Made by a program: the position numbers and the translations under genes. 64,000 bases of DNA. Source: Phocoena phocoena (Eukaryota > Chordata > Mammalia > Artiodactyla > Phocoenidae). How positions within the stretch are numbered: the stretch's first letter is position 1; each line of letters starts with the position of its first letter. The DNA lies in the NCBI RefSeq assembly GCF_963924675.1, contig NC_089224.1:41087158-41151157 (forward strand). Direction: 5' to 3'. Of this stretch, positions 45,900 to 58,826 are shown in pieces. The notes under the pieces are model-generated. The model was not told where the DNA came from and searched no databases. It was given only the letters and a program-made list of their open reading frames with translations.

Positions 45900-48800
45900 T
45901 GTTTTAATTTTTAGATCCCACATATACGTGAAATCATACGGTGTTTGTCTTTTTCTGATTTATTTGACTTAGCATAATACCTCCAGGTCCATCCATGTTG
46001 TCATAAATGGCAAGATTTCGTTCTTTTTAATGGCTGAGTAATATTCCATTGCATATATACACCACATCTTCTTTATTCATTCATTTATCAATGGACACTT
46101 AGGTTGCGTCCATATCTTGACTATTATAAATAATGCTGTGATGAGCATAGGGTTGCAGCTATCTTTTCAAATTAGTGTTTTTGTTTTCTTTGGATAAGTA
46201 CCCAGCAGTGACGTTGCTGGGTTGTATGGTGGTTCAATTTTCATTTTTTGAGGAGTCTTCATACTGGTTTTCATGGTGGCCACACCAACAGTTCACAAGC
46301 GCTCCCTTGTTTCCACATCCTCACCAATACTTGTTATTTCCTGTCTTTTTGATAATAGCCATTCTGACAGTGTGAGGTAATAGCTCATGGTGGTTTTAAT
46401 TTGCATTTCCCTGGTTATTAGTGGTGTTGAGCACCTTTTCATGTGTCTGTTTTCCATACGTATGTCTCCCTTGGAAAAATGTCCATTTGAGTCCTCTGCC
46501 CATTTTTTAATTGGGTTGTTTGTTTTTTGATGTTGAGTTGTGTGAATTCTTTGTATGTTTTCAATAGTAACACCTTAATGGATATATGATTTGCAAATAT
46601 CTTCTCCCATTCAGTAGGTTGCCTTTTTGTTTTGTTGCTTGTTTCCTTCACTGCAAAATTGATGTTGTCTCATTTGCTTATTTTTGCTTTTGTTGCCTTT
46701 GCCTGCAGAGACAGAAACAAAAAGTATTGCTAAGACTGATGTCAAAGAGTGTCGTGCCTAAATTTTCTTCCAGGAGTTCTACGGTCTCAGGTCTTACATT
46801 TAATTCTTTAATCCATTTTGAGTTTATTTTCGTATATGATGCAAGAAAGAAGTTCCGTTTCGTTCTTTGGCATGTAGCTGTCCAGTTTTCCCAATACCAT
46901 TTGTTGAAGAGACTGTCCTTTCCCAACTGTATGTTCTTGGCTTCTTCACTGTAAATTAATTGACCATATAAGCATGGGTTTATTTCTGGACTCTCTATTC
47001 TGTTCAGTTAATCTGTGTGTCTGTTTTGTGCCAAAATCATACTGTTTTGATCACTATAAATTTGTCACATAGTCTGAAATCAAGGAGCAAGATACCTCTA
47101 GCTTTGTTCATCTTTTTTAAGATTGCTTTGGCCTTTTGGGGTCTTTTGTGGTTCTATACAAATTTTAAGATCATTTTTTCCAGTTCTGTGAAAAATGCCA
47201 TTGGTATTTTGATAGGAATTGCAGTGAATCTGTATGCTTTTTCTTTCGGTAGTATGGACATTTGAACAATATTAAATCTTCCAATTCATGAGCAAGGTAT
47301 ATCTTTCCATTTATTCATGCTCTCTTTGATTTCTTTCAGCATTATCTTATATTTTTCTGAGTACAGATCTTTCACCTCTTTGGTTAAATCTATTCCTAGT
47401 TATTTTATTGTTTTCGATGAAATTGCAAATGGGACTGTTTTCTCAACTTCTTTTTCTGATAATTTGTTATTAGTGTATAGAAATGCAGTAGATTTCTGTA
47501 TATTGATTTTATATCCTGCAACTTTACTGAATACATTTGTTAGTTATTGTTTAAACTTTTGGTTTTTGGTGGAATCTTCAGGGTATTCTACATATAGTAT
47601 CATGTCATCTGCAAATAGTGATAGTTTTACTTCTCTTTTTCCAATCTAGATGCCTTTTATCTCCTTTTCTTGTCTGATTGGTGTGGCTAGGACTTCGAAC
47701 ACTAAGTTGAATAAAAGTGACAGTATTGGGCATCCTTGTCTTGTTCTTCATCTTAGAGGAAAAACTTTCAGCTTTTCACCATTGAGTATGATGTTACCTG
47801 TAGATTTTTCATATATGCCCTTTATTATGCTGAGGTATGTTCCCTCTATACCCATTTTGTAGAAAGTTCTTTTTATCATAAATGGATATTGAATTGGTTG
47901 TATGCTTTTTCTGCATCTCAAGATAATCATATAATTTTTGTCCTCTGTTTTGTTAATGTCACGTATCATGTTGATTGAATTGTGGATATTGAACCATCCT
48001 TGTATCCCTGGAATAAATCCAACTTGATCATTGTGTAATATCCTTTTAATGTATTGTTGAATTCAGTTTACAAATATTTTGTTGAGGATTTTTGTGTCAG
48101 TGTTTATCAGGGATATTGGCTTGTAATTTTCTTTCTTTTTTTTTTGTAGTCTTTATCTGGTGATGCTGACCTTATAGATTGAGTTTGGAAGCATTTCTTC
48201 CTCTTCAATTTTTGTAATAGTTTGAGAAGGATACGTATTAACTCTTCTTTAAATGTTTGGTAGAATTCACCTGTGAAGCCATCTGATCCTATACTTTTGT
48301 TTGTTTGGAGTTTTTTTTATTATTAATTCAGTTTTATTGCTAAGCATCAGTATGTTCAGATTTTCTATTTCTTCCTGATTCTGTCTTGGAATATTGCATG
48401 TTTCTAGATATTTATTCATTTCTTCTAGGTTCTCAAATATGTTGGCATCTAATTGTTCATAGTAATTTCTTACGATCCCTTGTATTCTGTGGTATTGGTT
48501 GTAACTTATCTTTCATTTCTGATTTTACATATTTAAGCTGTCTCTTTTTTTCTCAGTTGAGTCTGGATATCAATTTTGTTTATTGTTTCAAAGAACCAGC
48601 TCTTATTTTCATTTACCTTTTCTATTGTTCTTTTAGTTTCTATTTCATTTATTTATACTCTGATCTTTATTAATTCCTTTGTTGTGTTAACTTTGGGCTT
48701 TGTTTATTCTTTCTCTGGTTCCTTTAGATGTAAGGTTACATTTTTTGAGATTTTCGTTGTTTCCTAAGGTAGGACTGTATTGTTACAAACTTCTTTCTTA

Positions 48801-49663
48801 AAACTGCTTTTGCTGCATCCCATAGATTTTGGAGCTTGTGTTTCCATTTTCATTTGTCTCAAGGTATTTTTTTTATTTCCTCTTTGATTTCTTTGTTGAC
48901 CCATTGGTTGTTTAGTCATCTGTTGTTAACCTCCACTTGTCTGTGTTTTTTTTCTTCATGTAATTGATTTCTACTTTTATGCCACTCTGGTGAGAAACGA
49001 TGCTTGGTATGATTTCAGTCTTCTTAAACTTATTGAGACTTATTTTGTGGCCTAGTATGTGATCTGTACTGGAGAATGTTCCATGTGTACTTGAAAGGAA
49101 TGTGTATTCTGCTGTTTAGGGGTAGAATGTTTTATGTATATTTGTTTACCTTATCTAATATGTTGTTTAAGGTCAATAGTTCCTTATTGATTTTCTGTCT
49201 AGATGATCTATCCATTGATGTAAGTGGGTTATTAAAGTCCCCTGCTGTTATTGTATTTCTGTCAATATCTCCCTTTATGTTTGTTAATATTCTCTTTATG
49301 TATTTATGTGCTCCTATGTTGGGTGCATAGATAATTACAAGTGTTATATGCTCTTGATAGATTTATTCCTTTATTGTTAAGTAATGCTTTTCTTTGTCTC
49401 TTGTAACAGCCTTCAGGGTCTATTTTGTCTGATACAAGTATTGCTATCCCCGATTTCTTTTCCTTTTCATTTGCATGGAATATATTTTCCCATCCCTTCC
49501 TTTTCAGTCCGTGTGTGTCTTTAGATCTGAAGTGAGCCTCTTGTAGGCAGCATATATATTCGTCTTGTTTTTGTATCCATTCAGCCACTCTATGTCTTTT
49601 GATTGGAGCATTTACTCCATTTACATTTAAGGTTATTATTGATAGGTATGTACTTATTGCCAT
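45900..49663 (-). pseudogene. L1 copy C ORF2, broken
   Basis: Starts at 49663 with an endonuclease-like 119-codon frame (MAISTYLSIITLNVNGVNAP, CLQEAHFRSKDTH, IFHANEKEKKSGIAILVSDK). Here the usual QETH reads QEAH. RT remnants are recognisable around 47750-48300 ([13 protein letters not shown] at 47748-47969), and the C-terminal region at 46439-46926 ([48 protein letters not shown]). Many frameshifts and stops. Confidence 0.88.
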
Positions 49664-50149
49664 TTTGTTAATTGTTTTCTGTTTACTTTTACGGTTCTCT
49701 GTTCTTTTTTCTTTTCGTTCTCTTCTCTCATGGTTTGATGACTTTCTTTAGTGTTGTATTTGTGTTCCTTTCTCTTTATTTGTTTACTTATTTTTGTGTA
49801 TCTGTTACAGGCTTTTGGTTTGTGGTTGACATGTGGTTCATATATTATGACACATGTATATAGCAGTCTGTTTTAAGTTGGTGGTTGCTCAAGTTTGGGT
49901 GCATTCTAAAAGCACTATATTTTACTCCTCCAGGCTACCATGTTTATGTTTCTAATGCCATATTTTACATATTTTGTGTATTGCTTAACTAGTTATTTTC
50001 AATATAGATAACATTACTACTTTTGTCTTTTAAACTTCATACTAGCTTTATAGGTGGTTGATCCACTACCTTTACTATTTGTTTGCCTTTGCCAGTGAGA
50101 TTCTTTCTTTATCATTTTCTTGTTTCTAGTTATTGCCTTTCCTTTCCAT

Positions 50150-51020
50150 TTAAAGAAATCCCTTTAACATTTCTCTTCAGGATGGTTTAGTGCTAATGAA
50201 CTCCTTTAGCTTTTGCCTGTCTGGGAACACTCTATATCTCTTTTTCAATTCTGAATGATAACCTTGATGGGTAGAGTATTCTTCGTTGTATGTTTTTTCC
50301 TTTCAGTACTTTGAATATATTTTGTCAGTTCCTTCTGGCCTATAAAGTTTCTGCTGAAAAATTGGCTGGAAGTCTTATGGATATTTTCTTGTATATAATT
50401 AGATGTTTTTCTCTTATTATTTTTAAGATTCTCTCTTTAACTTTTGACATTTTTATTATCATGTGTCTTAGTATCTTCATCTTTTGGGGACTCTCTGTGA
50501 TTCCCGGACTTGTATATCTGTTTCCTTCACCAAGTTACGAAAGTTTTCAGTCATTACTTCTTCAAATACCTTTTCTGTCCCTTTCTTTCTCTCTTCTCCT
50601 TCTGGGCTCCCTATAATGTGAATGTTAGGAAACAGTGTTGTTCCAGAGGTCCCTTAAACTATCCTCATTTTTAAAAATTATTTTTTCTTTTTACTATTCC
50701 AATTCTGTGATTTCCACTGCCCTGCCTTCAAGATTGCTGATCCATTTTTCTGCATCCTCTACTTTGCTGTTGATTACCTCTAGTGTATTTTTCTTATTTC
50801 AGTTATTGTATTTTCCAGTTCTGCTTGGTTCTTTTTATATTTTCTGTCTCTTTGTTGGAGTTCTCATTGAGTTCATCCATTCTTCCCCCAAGTTTGGTTA
50901 GTATCTTTGTAACTACAACTTTGAACTCTTTATCTGGTGAATTGCTGATCTCCATTTTGTTTAGTTCTTTTCCTTAGGTTTTGTCTTGTTCTTTCATTTG
51001 GAAGGTATTTGTCTCTTCAT
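50150..51020 (-). pseudogene. L1 copy C ORF1 remnant
   Basis: Antisense wording matches that of the ORF1 region in copies A and B ('ttagcttttgcctgtctggg', 'cagttccttctggcctataa', 'gattgctgatccatttttct') but no long frame survives. Position between the ORF2 start and the 5' UTR supports the call. Confidence 0.7.
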
Positions 51021-52104
51021 TTTACCTAACTCTATGTATTAGGTTTATCAGCCACATCTCCCAGTTTTGAAAGAGTAAGTTTGTGTAGAAGTTGTCCTCT
51101 GGGCCCGGTGATACACTCCTCCTTGGTCTCCAGAGCCAGGATCTCCAGCGATATTCCTGTGTGGGCTGCAATGTGTCATCTTGTTGTGGTTTGGCTGTGA
51201 TTGCTGTGTGCAAGCTGGTTGGCTTGGCTTCTGGCCCAGATACCGGCAAGGCCTGGCCATGGCTACTGCAGGTGTGCTGATGTACAGGGGTGATTCCCAG
51301 CATGACTGGCTGTGAGACTTGGCCAAGACTGCTGTGGGCATGCTGGCGTGCCAGTCTGGTCCCCCAGAGTGAGAGACACTTTGCAGGTGTCACCTGGGGC
51401 AGGCGGCTTGGCTGGAGGCTGGTCCGCAGGGAAATGCTTGGGTGGGGTGCACAGTGTTAGCCAGGGTGATGGAGAGTGACAGAAATGGCACCTGCCAGCC
51501 CTGGGCCAGCTAGGTGGAAGGAAAGTTTTAAAAAATGGTACCCACCAGTGCTACTGTCCCTGTAGAAAGTTCCACCAGATCCCTTCCCCTCTGGGGGAAA
51601 TTAGCCAGTGAATCTCCTTCGTGTAAGGCCTAGGTGTCAAACTTCTGCCTTGTACTGGGACTTGGAGTGAGTGAGTTTACACATGAGACTTTCAAGACTG
51701 GAATCTGGTTTCCCACAGCCCTCTGGCCCTCTTGAACATAAGTCCCTCTGGTTTTCAGAGACAGACATTATGGGGGCTCATGTTCCCAGTACAGGTGTCC
51801 TGGGCTGGGGAGCCACATGTGGGCCTTGGACCTCTTGCTCCTCAGGAGGGACCTTGGTGGTTGTGGTAGCGCTCCTGCTTGTGGGTCACTGCAACTTGGA
51901 GGGGGTGGTTCTGATTAGACTGTGACTCTGCCCCTCTTACCCATCTCAGTGTGGCCTTTTCTTTATATCCTTGGTTCTAGAAAATATTTTCTGCTAGTCT
52001 TCAGGTTTTTATAGAGATAGTTGTTCTATATGTAGTTGTAGTTTTGGTGTGTCTGTGGGAGGAGAGCTCAGGATCTTCCTACTCTGTCATCATGATCAAG
52101 GCTC
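51021..52104 (-). other. L1 copy C 5' UTR
   Basis: About 1.1 kb, richer in G and C than the surroundings, ending in sequence parallel to the copy B 5' end ('gtgtgtctgtgggaggagag', then 'tctgtcatcatgatcaagg'). The YY1-type site is degraded. Open frames here on both strands have no meaning. Confidence 0.7.
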
Positions 52105-52119
52105 TTAACTAGACATTCA

Positions 52120-53050
52120 GACTCACCAGACTTTCGTAAGCTACCCTTGACATTAGTCTAATCAGAGGATGTAGGATAAAACCACAGCTGGAGTCCTTGC
52201 AGCAGTCTGTACAGCAGTCTACACAGCTACCCGTGGTCAACTCCCTTACAAGGAAGTGAAATCCACATTGAACTGCTGCCTTGGCTTAAAATCCTTATGC
52301 CTGAGAGGAGCCAGGATCTCTTGTGACATCTCCATGGGCATGGCTTCTAGATTCCCCACAGAGTCACCACATTCAGAGAAGCCCAAAGTTTGGCATCACA
52401 TCAGGGATGTATTGTTCTCTCAGGTTAGATTCAATTTATCTCGCATTTTTTTGGTCCTAATCGATGTTGCCCAATAACATAGTTAACACATATGATCTTT
52501 GTTCATTTCCAAGGAAACAACAAGGAAGTGAACCAAAAATCAGACCCTCACATAGAAGGGGTAAGTTTTTGACCCTTTGCCCCAACTTAGGGACTTTTAT
52601 AACTGCTAAATTTCTGAATATTTTAACTGCTTTAATATTTTTGGGTTGATTGCTAGGAAATTTGAAGCACTGTGACTAGAAGGCAAGGTACAGAGTGAAG
52701 GATTTATGATCACCTAGCATTCATTTCCTTAGGTGATAGTTGAATGTCATATCACTTACAACTTTTTGAGGTAGTATAAAATAGTAGTTTCACAATTTTC
52801 AGGAACTTTTTGAAAGGTAAATACTGTAGTTTCCCTAATTACAACGAGTGTGAGCCAAATCTCTTTAATTATGCTATCTCATGGAATCTTCACAATGATA
52901 GGAAGTAACCCATTTTATTAATGTGACATTAGGACTCAGTAAGATTTAACCATTTGTCTGTTTACTATAGGCAAACCCATACATGTTATTAATCAGATGA
53001 TTTAAGGTATCACTTCTTGTACTAAATTAAGTGTACATGATTTTCAAAGG
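52120..53050. other. Unassigned non-coding sequence
   Basis: No gene. 52860-52960 may contain a very diverged reverse MIR ('tcatggaatcttcacaatga'). Confidence 0.45.
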
Positions 53051-54250
53051 TTGTACAATTTTATCATATTTTCATTTAACATTATATCATAAACATTCCC
53101 AATAAATTTACCTAGCTTTAATGATCACCATTTATAAATAGTTGCATACTCTTGTAAAATATTAAAATAAAATAATTTACTTAACAATACCCTGTTCTCA
53201 CACATATATTTTATTTTCATTGTTTTAATTCCATAGTTAATGTTTCCAGGACATCTTCTTGCATATAATTTCATTTTTCGAGTGGGGGACAGGTTGCTTT
53301 CTAGTTATTCCTTTCACAATTTCTTCTGTTGTAATGCAGAGAAAACGATCATCTCTTCTGAGATCTGATAAAGCACATTGTATTGTGCTAATTTTACCAT
53401 GATTTGACTTTTTTATATTTAAATTTTTACTCCGTATGAGATACTTTACTTTTCAGAGAAAAATACGGATGACTTTGTTCTTTTTCATATTGCTAACCCA
53501 AAAGTTCAGTTCATATTTAAAATAATCATTTTCTACTTATTTTCAAAAGTGTAATTGTAATATAGAATGTTCTTATATATATTTGGGCTAATTCTAATCT
53601 TTCTCTTCTCTAATCCACTGTAGAATATATCCATTTCAATAGTAGTGACATGGAGTTTTATTTGTTGTTTCTGTATAACACATTCTATTACCTGCTAAGG
53701 TAGCCCTTCCTTTCCCCCTACGCACTGTTGATGTTATTTTAGTGTATTACATGCTATTTTCCTTGTTTATTTTTCAAAATAAATTTCAGAATCATTTGGC
53801 TAAGTTTCACACACACACAGACAAAAGTCTTTATCAGATATTAACTGAGTTCCATTAACTCTATAAACTAACTAGATTAGACATGATTGCAACATTTAGT
53901 TCTCCTTTTCTGGAATAAGTACACTTATCTACATTTTTCTCTCTACTTCTCTCTCTCTGTCTTTGTCTTAAACTTCATTTATTTTGCCTTTTTCTTAAAC
54001 TGGGTTATTCATACCTCTTTAATTATTTCTTTTCTTTTCTTTTCTTTTTTTACTTTTGTTATTCTGAATGAAACACCTTCTAAAAATTTTTTGTTTAATT
54101 TCTGGCTGTACCAGCACACCAAGTATAATTTTTTTGTGTAATTATTTTACGTTCATGCATTTATATATTTCTTACTATCTCAGAAATCTTAGCAGTTTTA
54201 TAATACTTTTAGGTATATTACAATAATTTCAAAAATAATTATTTTTTAAA
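53050..54250 (-). repeat. Ancient L1 remnant, antisense
   Basis: AT-rich sequence whose phrases ('gtagcccttcctttccccc', 'aaataaatttcagaatcatt', 'tggctaagtttcacaca', 'ttctgaatgaaacaccttc') resemble the antisense of old L1 ORF2. Contains a (TTTTC)n stretch at 54026-54052. No reading frame left; boundaries are guesses. Confidence 0.45.
54026..54052. repeat. (TTTTC)n simple repeat
   Basis: About four TTTCT/TTTTC units followed by a T run. Confidence 0.8.
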
Positions 54251-54489
54251 TTTCTAATACTTAACTTGATAATATTAGTTTTCATCCTTACTGAATTTCC
54301 CAGAACTCTTCAAGTAACTCTTCTTTTCCCCTCTTCAAGGGGAGGAGGAGAGGAGCTTCAGATTGCCTGTGTCCAGTTCATTGGTCATCCAGCAGTCACA
54401 TCCTCTCAATTACTTCCTCCATCAGATCTCAGATGTTTTTCAGAGATAGAAGCATCACAATGTGCTATCAATACAATAGCTAATTACAA

Positions 54490-54980
54490 TGACTACTATG
54501 AATTGAATTGTGTGGTAGTGAGCGTTCATTCAGAGTTGTTCCTTTTTTCTTGTCCTGGGGATGGATTCCCTGTGGACGGAACACACTTGCCTGCCACACT
54601 GACTTTGGGGGTTGCCCATGTGACTCACTGTGGCCAATTAAAAGTGTGCAGAAGTGATAGTGTGTGAGGTCTGAGCAAATTTCCTCCAGCTTTCTCATAC
54701 TTCTGCTGTCCACAGTGAGAAGAGCATACCCGAGACGTGCATTCTTCTTTCATCCTGAATCTCAGATAGAGAGATTTATGGAGCAAATCTGAACCCAAAC
54801 TACACATGGGAGCCAAGTGCAGTTGAACTGGGCAGGTAGGCTCAAACCCATTCAGCAGAGCCACAGACAACATGAAGATTCGTGAACAAGAAGCAAATGT
54901 TTGCTCTCGCAAACCACTGAGATTTCAAGATAGTTATAGCTTCCTTTTTTAAGCAAAACCTGACTAATACAAGTGTCTAA
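54490..54980 (+). repeat. Medium-reiteration repeat, family not named
   Basis: Starts near 'aattgaattgtgtggtag', contains 'catgtgactcactgtggcca', and ends 'aaccactgagatttcaagat' and 'aacctgactaatacaag'. It has the layout of a common mammalian repeat whose 3' end reads 'gccactgagattt...gactgatacag'. It may be an LTR-like (MaLR-type) or DNA-element relic. Related to 19255-19515 in its middle part. Confidence 0.5.
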
Positions 54981-56394
54981 TTTCCTAGGTACTACGAGCT
55001 CTATTTTTGTTATTTTAACCCTTCAAAACTATTATAACAATATTATAATTATTAAAATAAAGTGATACTAATATCTCAATGTTATAAATGAAAAGACCGG
55101 CTCAGAAGGATGAAAAGATTTAACTTAGGCCATGCAGGTAATCTGTGGTTTAATTGACATTAAAATCTGAATTGTGTCTGAATTGAACAGCTGTTTTCTT
55201 TCTACTTCTTGCAGTATATTTAGGAAGGGGTTCTTAATTGTTTTCCTTGTGCTCATTAAAGAGCCATAGTCAAATATGCTTCATGTTCTGACAGTCAGAA
55301 GCTCTTCTGTATTTGGAAAAAGAGATGTTAGCTTTTTGAACTAAACAACACTTTTTGAGTATGACTATACATAGGAAGGTGTTTGCAAATGCATAAATTT
55401 TGGCTGTTAATGAATTATAACATAAAAACGTACATTGAAGTTACTTCAAAAGTGCAATCCATGCGAAAGGATAATATGTGGCCACCATAGGCAATAAGTG
55501 GAGATGAGATGAGAACGTCATTCTGTTACACTTACATTAGCTCCAATCACATTTTGTATGTAGCTGATGCTCTTATGAGGGCTGCCAACTAACATTTTAG
55601 GTAAATGAAGAGCTAGGATATATAGCCTTCAGAAAGCAGGCACCTCTCCTGTCAAATAGGTAATTACAGAGGCTATGACTCCATTAGGAAAATGGTGGCC
55701 AATCAATGTAAACCCTAAGAGCTCAGATCCTTTGTAATTGATTGAGAGATTCAATGACTTCAATGCAATTGAGTTTCAAATCTAAGAAGCAAATATTTGG
55801 CCAGATGGCTGCCATGAATTCCAGAGGGAGTGTATGAATTTTAATGAGAGAGATGGCTACACAATTTGAGTCACATGTGCTAATACTGAATGAAATATGC
55901 AGATCAATATTGAAACTGCAACCTGGGGGTATCCAAGCTTTCATTTGTTATATCCTAATACTCATGTTTATTTCTGCAGGTACGCAATTGCTTATCATAC
56001 AAGTTCTAGAGGAACTTGTTAATGCAAATCACAATTGATATTTGGGATTGTAGCCTACTTCTTATTTCTGCCAAGATGACCCATTACATAGTTTAGGATA
56101 ATTTAGAGGTTCTATTTCAGAAGTATCCAGTTTGTGCAAGCAAGATACATTTAGAGTTATTCATTCACTTAGATCCTATGAATAAGATGCAGGGATTGGG
56201 AATAATCCATAGATGAATCAGACATGATTCTGTCCTAGAAGAGCTTAAAATAATTTATTTAGCTGTGCATTTATGTGTACTTTCTCTATATGTACTATAT
56301 AGCACAATAAAAGTGTACAAAAGATATACAAGAGCTAAAACATATATTTCTATCAGATTCTGTAGAATATGTTAAATCTATGAACGTATTATTT
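54981..56394. other. Unassigned non-coding sequence
   Basis: Possible weak MIR at 55080-55160; otherwise no named repeat. 55680-55990 is free of recognised transposons. Confidence 0.45.
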
Positions 56395-56565
56395 TCTCCA
56401 AACTTCCATAGCAACCTTAGGCGATAGATGATGTTACTGTTTCACCATACAGGTGGAAGAACAAGACAGCTAAAAAAAGTTTATGGTCACAGAGCTGGGA
56501 AATAGCAGAGCCAGGTTAAGAAACCTAGATTTGCCTGCCTTCACCCTGAGCTCTTAAGTCTATGC
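56395..56565 (-). repeat. MIR, reverse orientation
   Basis: 'ttccatagcaaccttaggcg', 'tttcaccatacaggtggaag', 'atggtcacagagctgggaaa' and 'cctagatttgcctgcc' resemble the reverse MIR order. Confidence 0.7.
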
Positions 56566-56810
56566 TAGTAAAGGCTTAAGTCCCTTTGAGGAAGAATTGT
56601 TTCTGCCGGTTGTGTCAGTGATGTTGCAATGGCTAAATCTTCTGATCCAGCTAGTGATGCTAGTCATTCTTAAAGAGACGATGATCCTATTCTGCTGGTT
56701 TGGGGTCTCTTGGTTCTCAGCCAAGGGATTTCCATGGAAACTTGACTGGGGCTTCTAAACCGTCAGTTGGGTTTATCCACAGTGTCCTCTTTAGAGCCCA
56801 AGTGTGTCCC

Positions 56811-56832
56811 GGGGTGGGGGTGGGGTGGGGGG
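56811..56832 (+). other. Strong predicted G-quadruplex motif
   Basis: Four G runs of 4, 5, 4 and 6 separated by single T residues. Runs this long with one-base loops fit the most stable class of intramolecular parallel quadruplex. Formation is inferred from sequence. Confidence 0.85.
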
Positions 56833-58805
56833 AACTGGGTCCCAACTAATGGAAACTTCTAGTTCTCTTTTCCTCCTTTGACTGCAAGGAGGAGGCATAT
56901 TGCTCTGTGGCTCCATGGTTCTGTTATTTCAGGAGCTTGGTTGCTTTTTTCTACCATTGGGTCCTTTTCTTCTCAGAAAGTGCTCTTCCCCCAGTTCTTT
57001 ATGCAACTTGTTCTTTCCCTGCTCTGCACCAGAGCTTGGAACTCCAGGGGATGTTGGGAGAAACAGACTTGGCCAAGCTATGGAGACAAGGATCCTTTTA
57101 TACTTTTCTCCATAGTGATGGGCACAACTTGCCTTACCATTTTGCAATGAATGCCATCCAAATGATTCTTCCAGAAAATAAGGATTTATTTGGAGGTCAT
57201 TTGCTGGCTCTATTTCTAGATATAGAAGTGGCTGGCATTTTCAGTTCTCACCTCTCTGGTTTTAAAAACAACAGTTTGCCTCACTAGGCATTCTGCCACA
57301 CATCGTAAACAGTGAGGCTCTGCTTTAACCCAAAAAAGTTCTATCAACAGCTGTTTGTGTCCTTCAATGACTTAGTATTCAGTAAAACAAAATAAAACTG
57401 CACTGTGCATGCCATGGTAATCAGTGCCCTACTGTGCTGGCCACACACAGTCATTCTCTCCAGCTGTGCACATCACATTAAATTCATTCATTTAATGACG
57501 TTAAAAATGAAATGGAGCATATCTGGGGGCATGGGAGCTGGAATCCACATTAGGAGAAATAATTCAAGGAATTGGGCATGTTTACAGTGGAGAAGTGGAG
57601 GCAAAAGTAGCAGGATGGCTCCCTGAGTCACGATGGGAGGATCTGCCAGGTGGTAGGTAGAGGAAGATTGTAGCTGAATGCGAATAGATTTTAGCTAATG
57701 TACCAAGGGAGATGTCCTGCAAAAGAAATGGAGTGCCTTAGGAGCCGTGAGTGCTGTCAGTAAAGGTGTTTAAACGCTGGGGATTCAGCCATCTGTTACA
57801 GAGGTTAGATACAGGGTATACAATATGGGTGTAATCATATGTGGACTCGTCTCAGAAGTCAGCAGCTACAGTTTCCATGGGAAATATCTTCTGAGCTTTA
57901 ATCAGTTAACATAGAACTTTAAGACAATGGCCCACTTGAAATTGGGAGTTTCATATATAAAATTTTATGTTTTCTATGACTAGGAAAAAATGGGAAGAAA
58001 TTTTTGGATTACATCACTGACCTAGGAAAGAAATCTAAGGCTGAATTGGTATTCAGAGTTTTCAGGCATTATAAAACTTGAGGCTCAGAAAAGAGCATGG
58101 GGGTTTTATTTCTTTATTTCTTTAATCATGTTAGACAGTGTCTTTATTTTTTAACTCTCTTGCTAAATTGTATTGCTGCCATGATATGCCACGTGAAGTC
58201 CATAAGAAGTCACTTTGCCGTTGAGTCAATAAATGATGTGGCACAGACCAGTTTAACCCAGAATTTGATCAAGAATTTGTGCTTTGAGTGTGGAAAGAAA
58301 GAAAATATGCTTTGAGACCTTGCTTTCTGAAAACTGGTATTGAGTACACACAGCTTTCTCTTACCAGAGGAAGTCTTTTAATGATATAAAAGTAGGAGCA
58401 CTCCAAGCTCTCTGATTCCTGCTTTTCTGACCTATTTGGTATTGGAAGTTAAAGAGGCTTGGTTTTTCTAATCAGTTTTATCTCAATAATCTCTGACTTC
58501 AGAGCCAGGAGTAACAGAACTAACTGGGCAGAAAAACATTCCCCTGAGAACCATTTCAATCTGTAAACCCTGGGTAAGCAGTTTAGCACAGGATCTTCAA
58601 CCCTGGAGGAATCACATCAAGGTTTAATAAACCTAAGCCACAAAAGAGACTTAGATCTGCAAGATCTTATTTGAAGGCAAAAGTGAAGACAGTGGGGGGG
58701 AAAGTAGACTTCTGGTTTCAACTGTAGAACAAAAGCCATTGATGGTTTTATTTTTAAACTTAATCACAGCTTAAAAGAGTGATAATCCCCCTTAGGTTTT
58801 AGGTT

Positions 58806-58826
58806 TTGTTGTTGTTGTTGTTGTTT
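58806..58826. repeat. (TTG)n microsatellite
   Basis: About five GTT units followed by a short T run. Confidence 0.8.

Larger units (their letters stand above)
45566..52104 (-). mobile_element. L1 copy C: full-length, strongly decayed LINE-1
   Basis: A 6.5-kb reverse-oriented L1: 3' tail and UTR from 45566, ORF2, ORF1, then a GC-richer 5' UTR up to about 52104. Flanks 'ttaactaaacgttca' (45551-45565) and 'ttaactagacattca' (52105-52119) match at 13 of 15 positions, an aged target duplication that fixes both ends. Decay of frames and duplication makes it clearly older than copy B. No CHR SINE lies in it. Confidence 0.93.

Noticed and set aside
56878..57287. Overlapping frames up to 126 codons
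   Set aside because: Three frames and the opposite strand are all open, typical of chance in a GC-balanced stretch; no domain or splice signal supports an exon.
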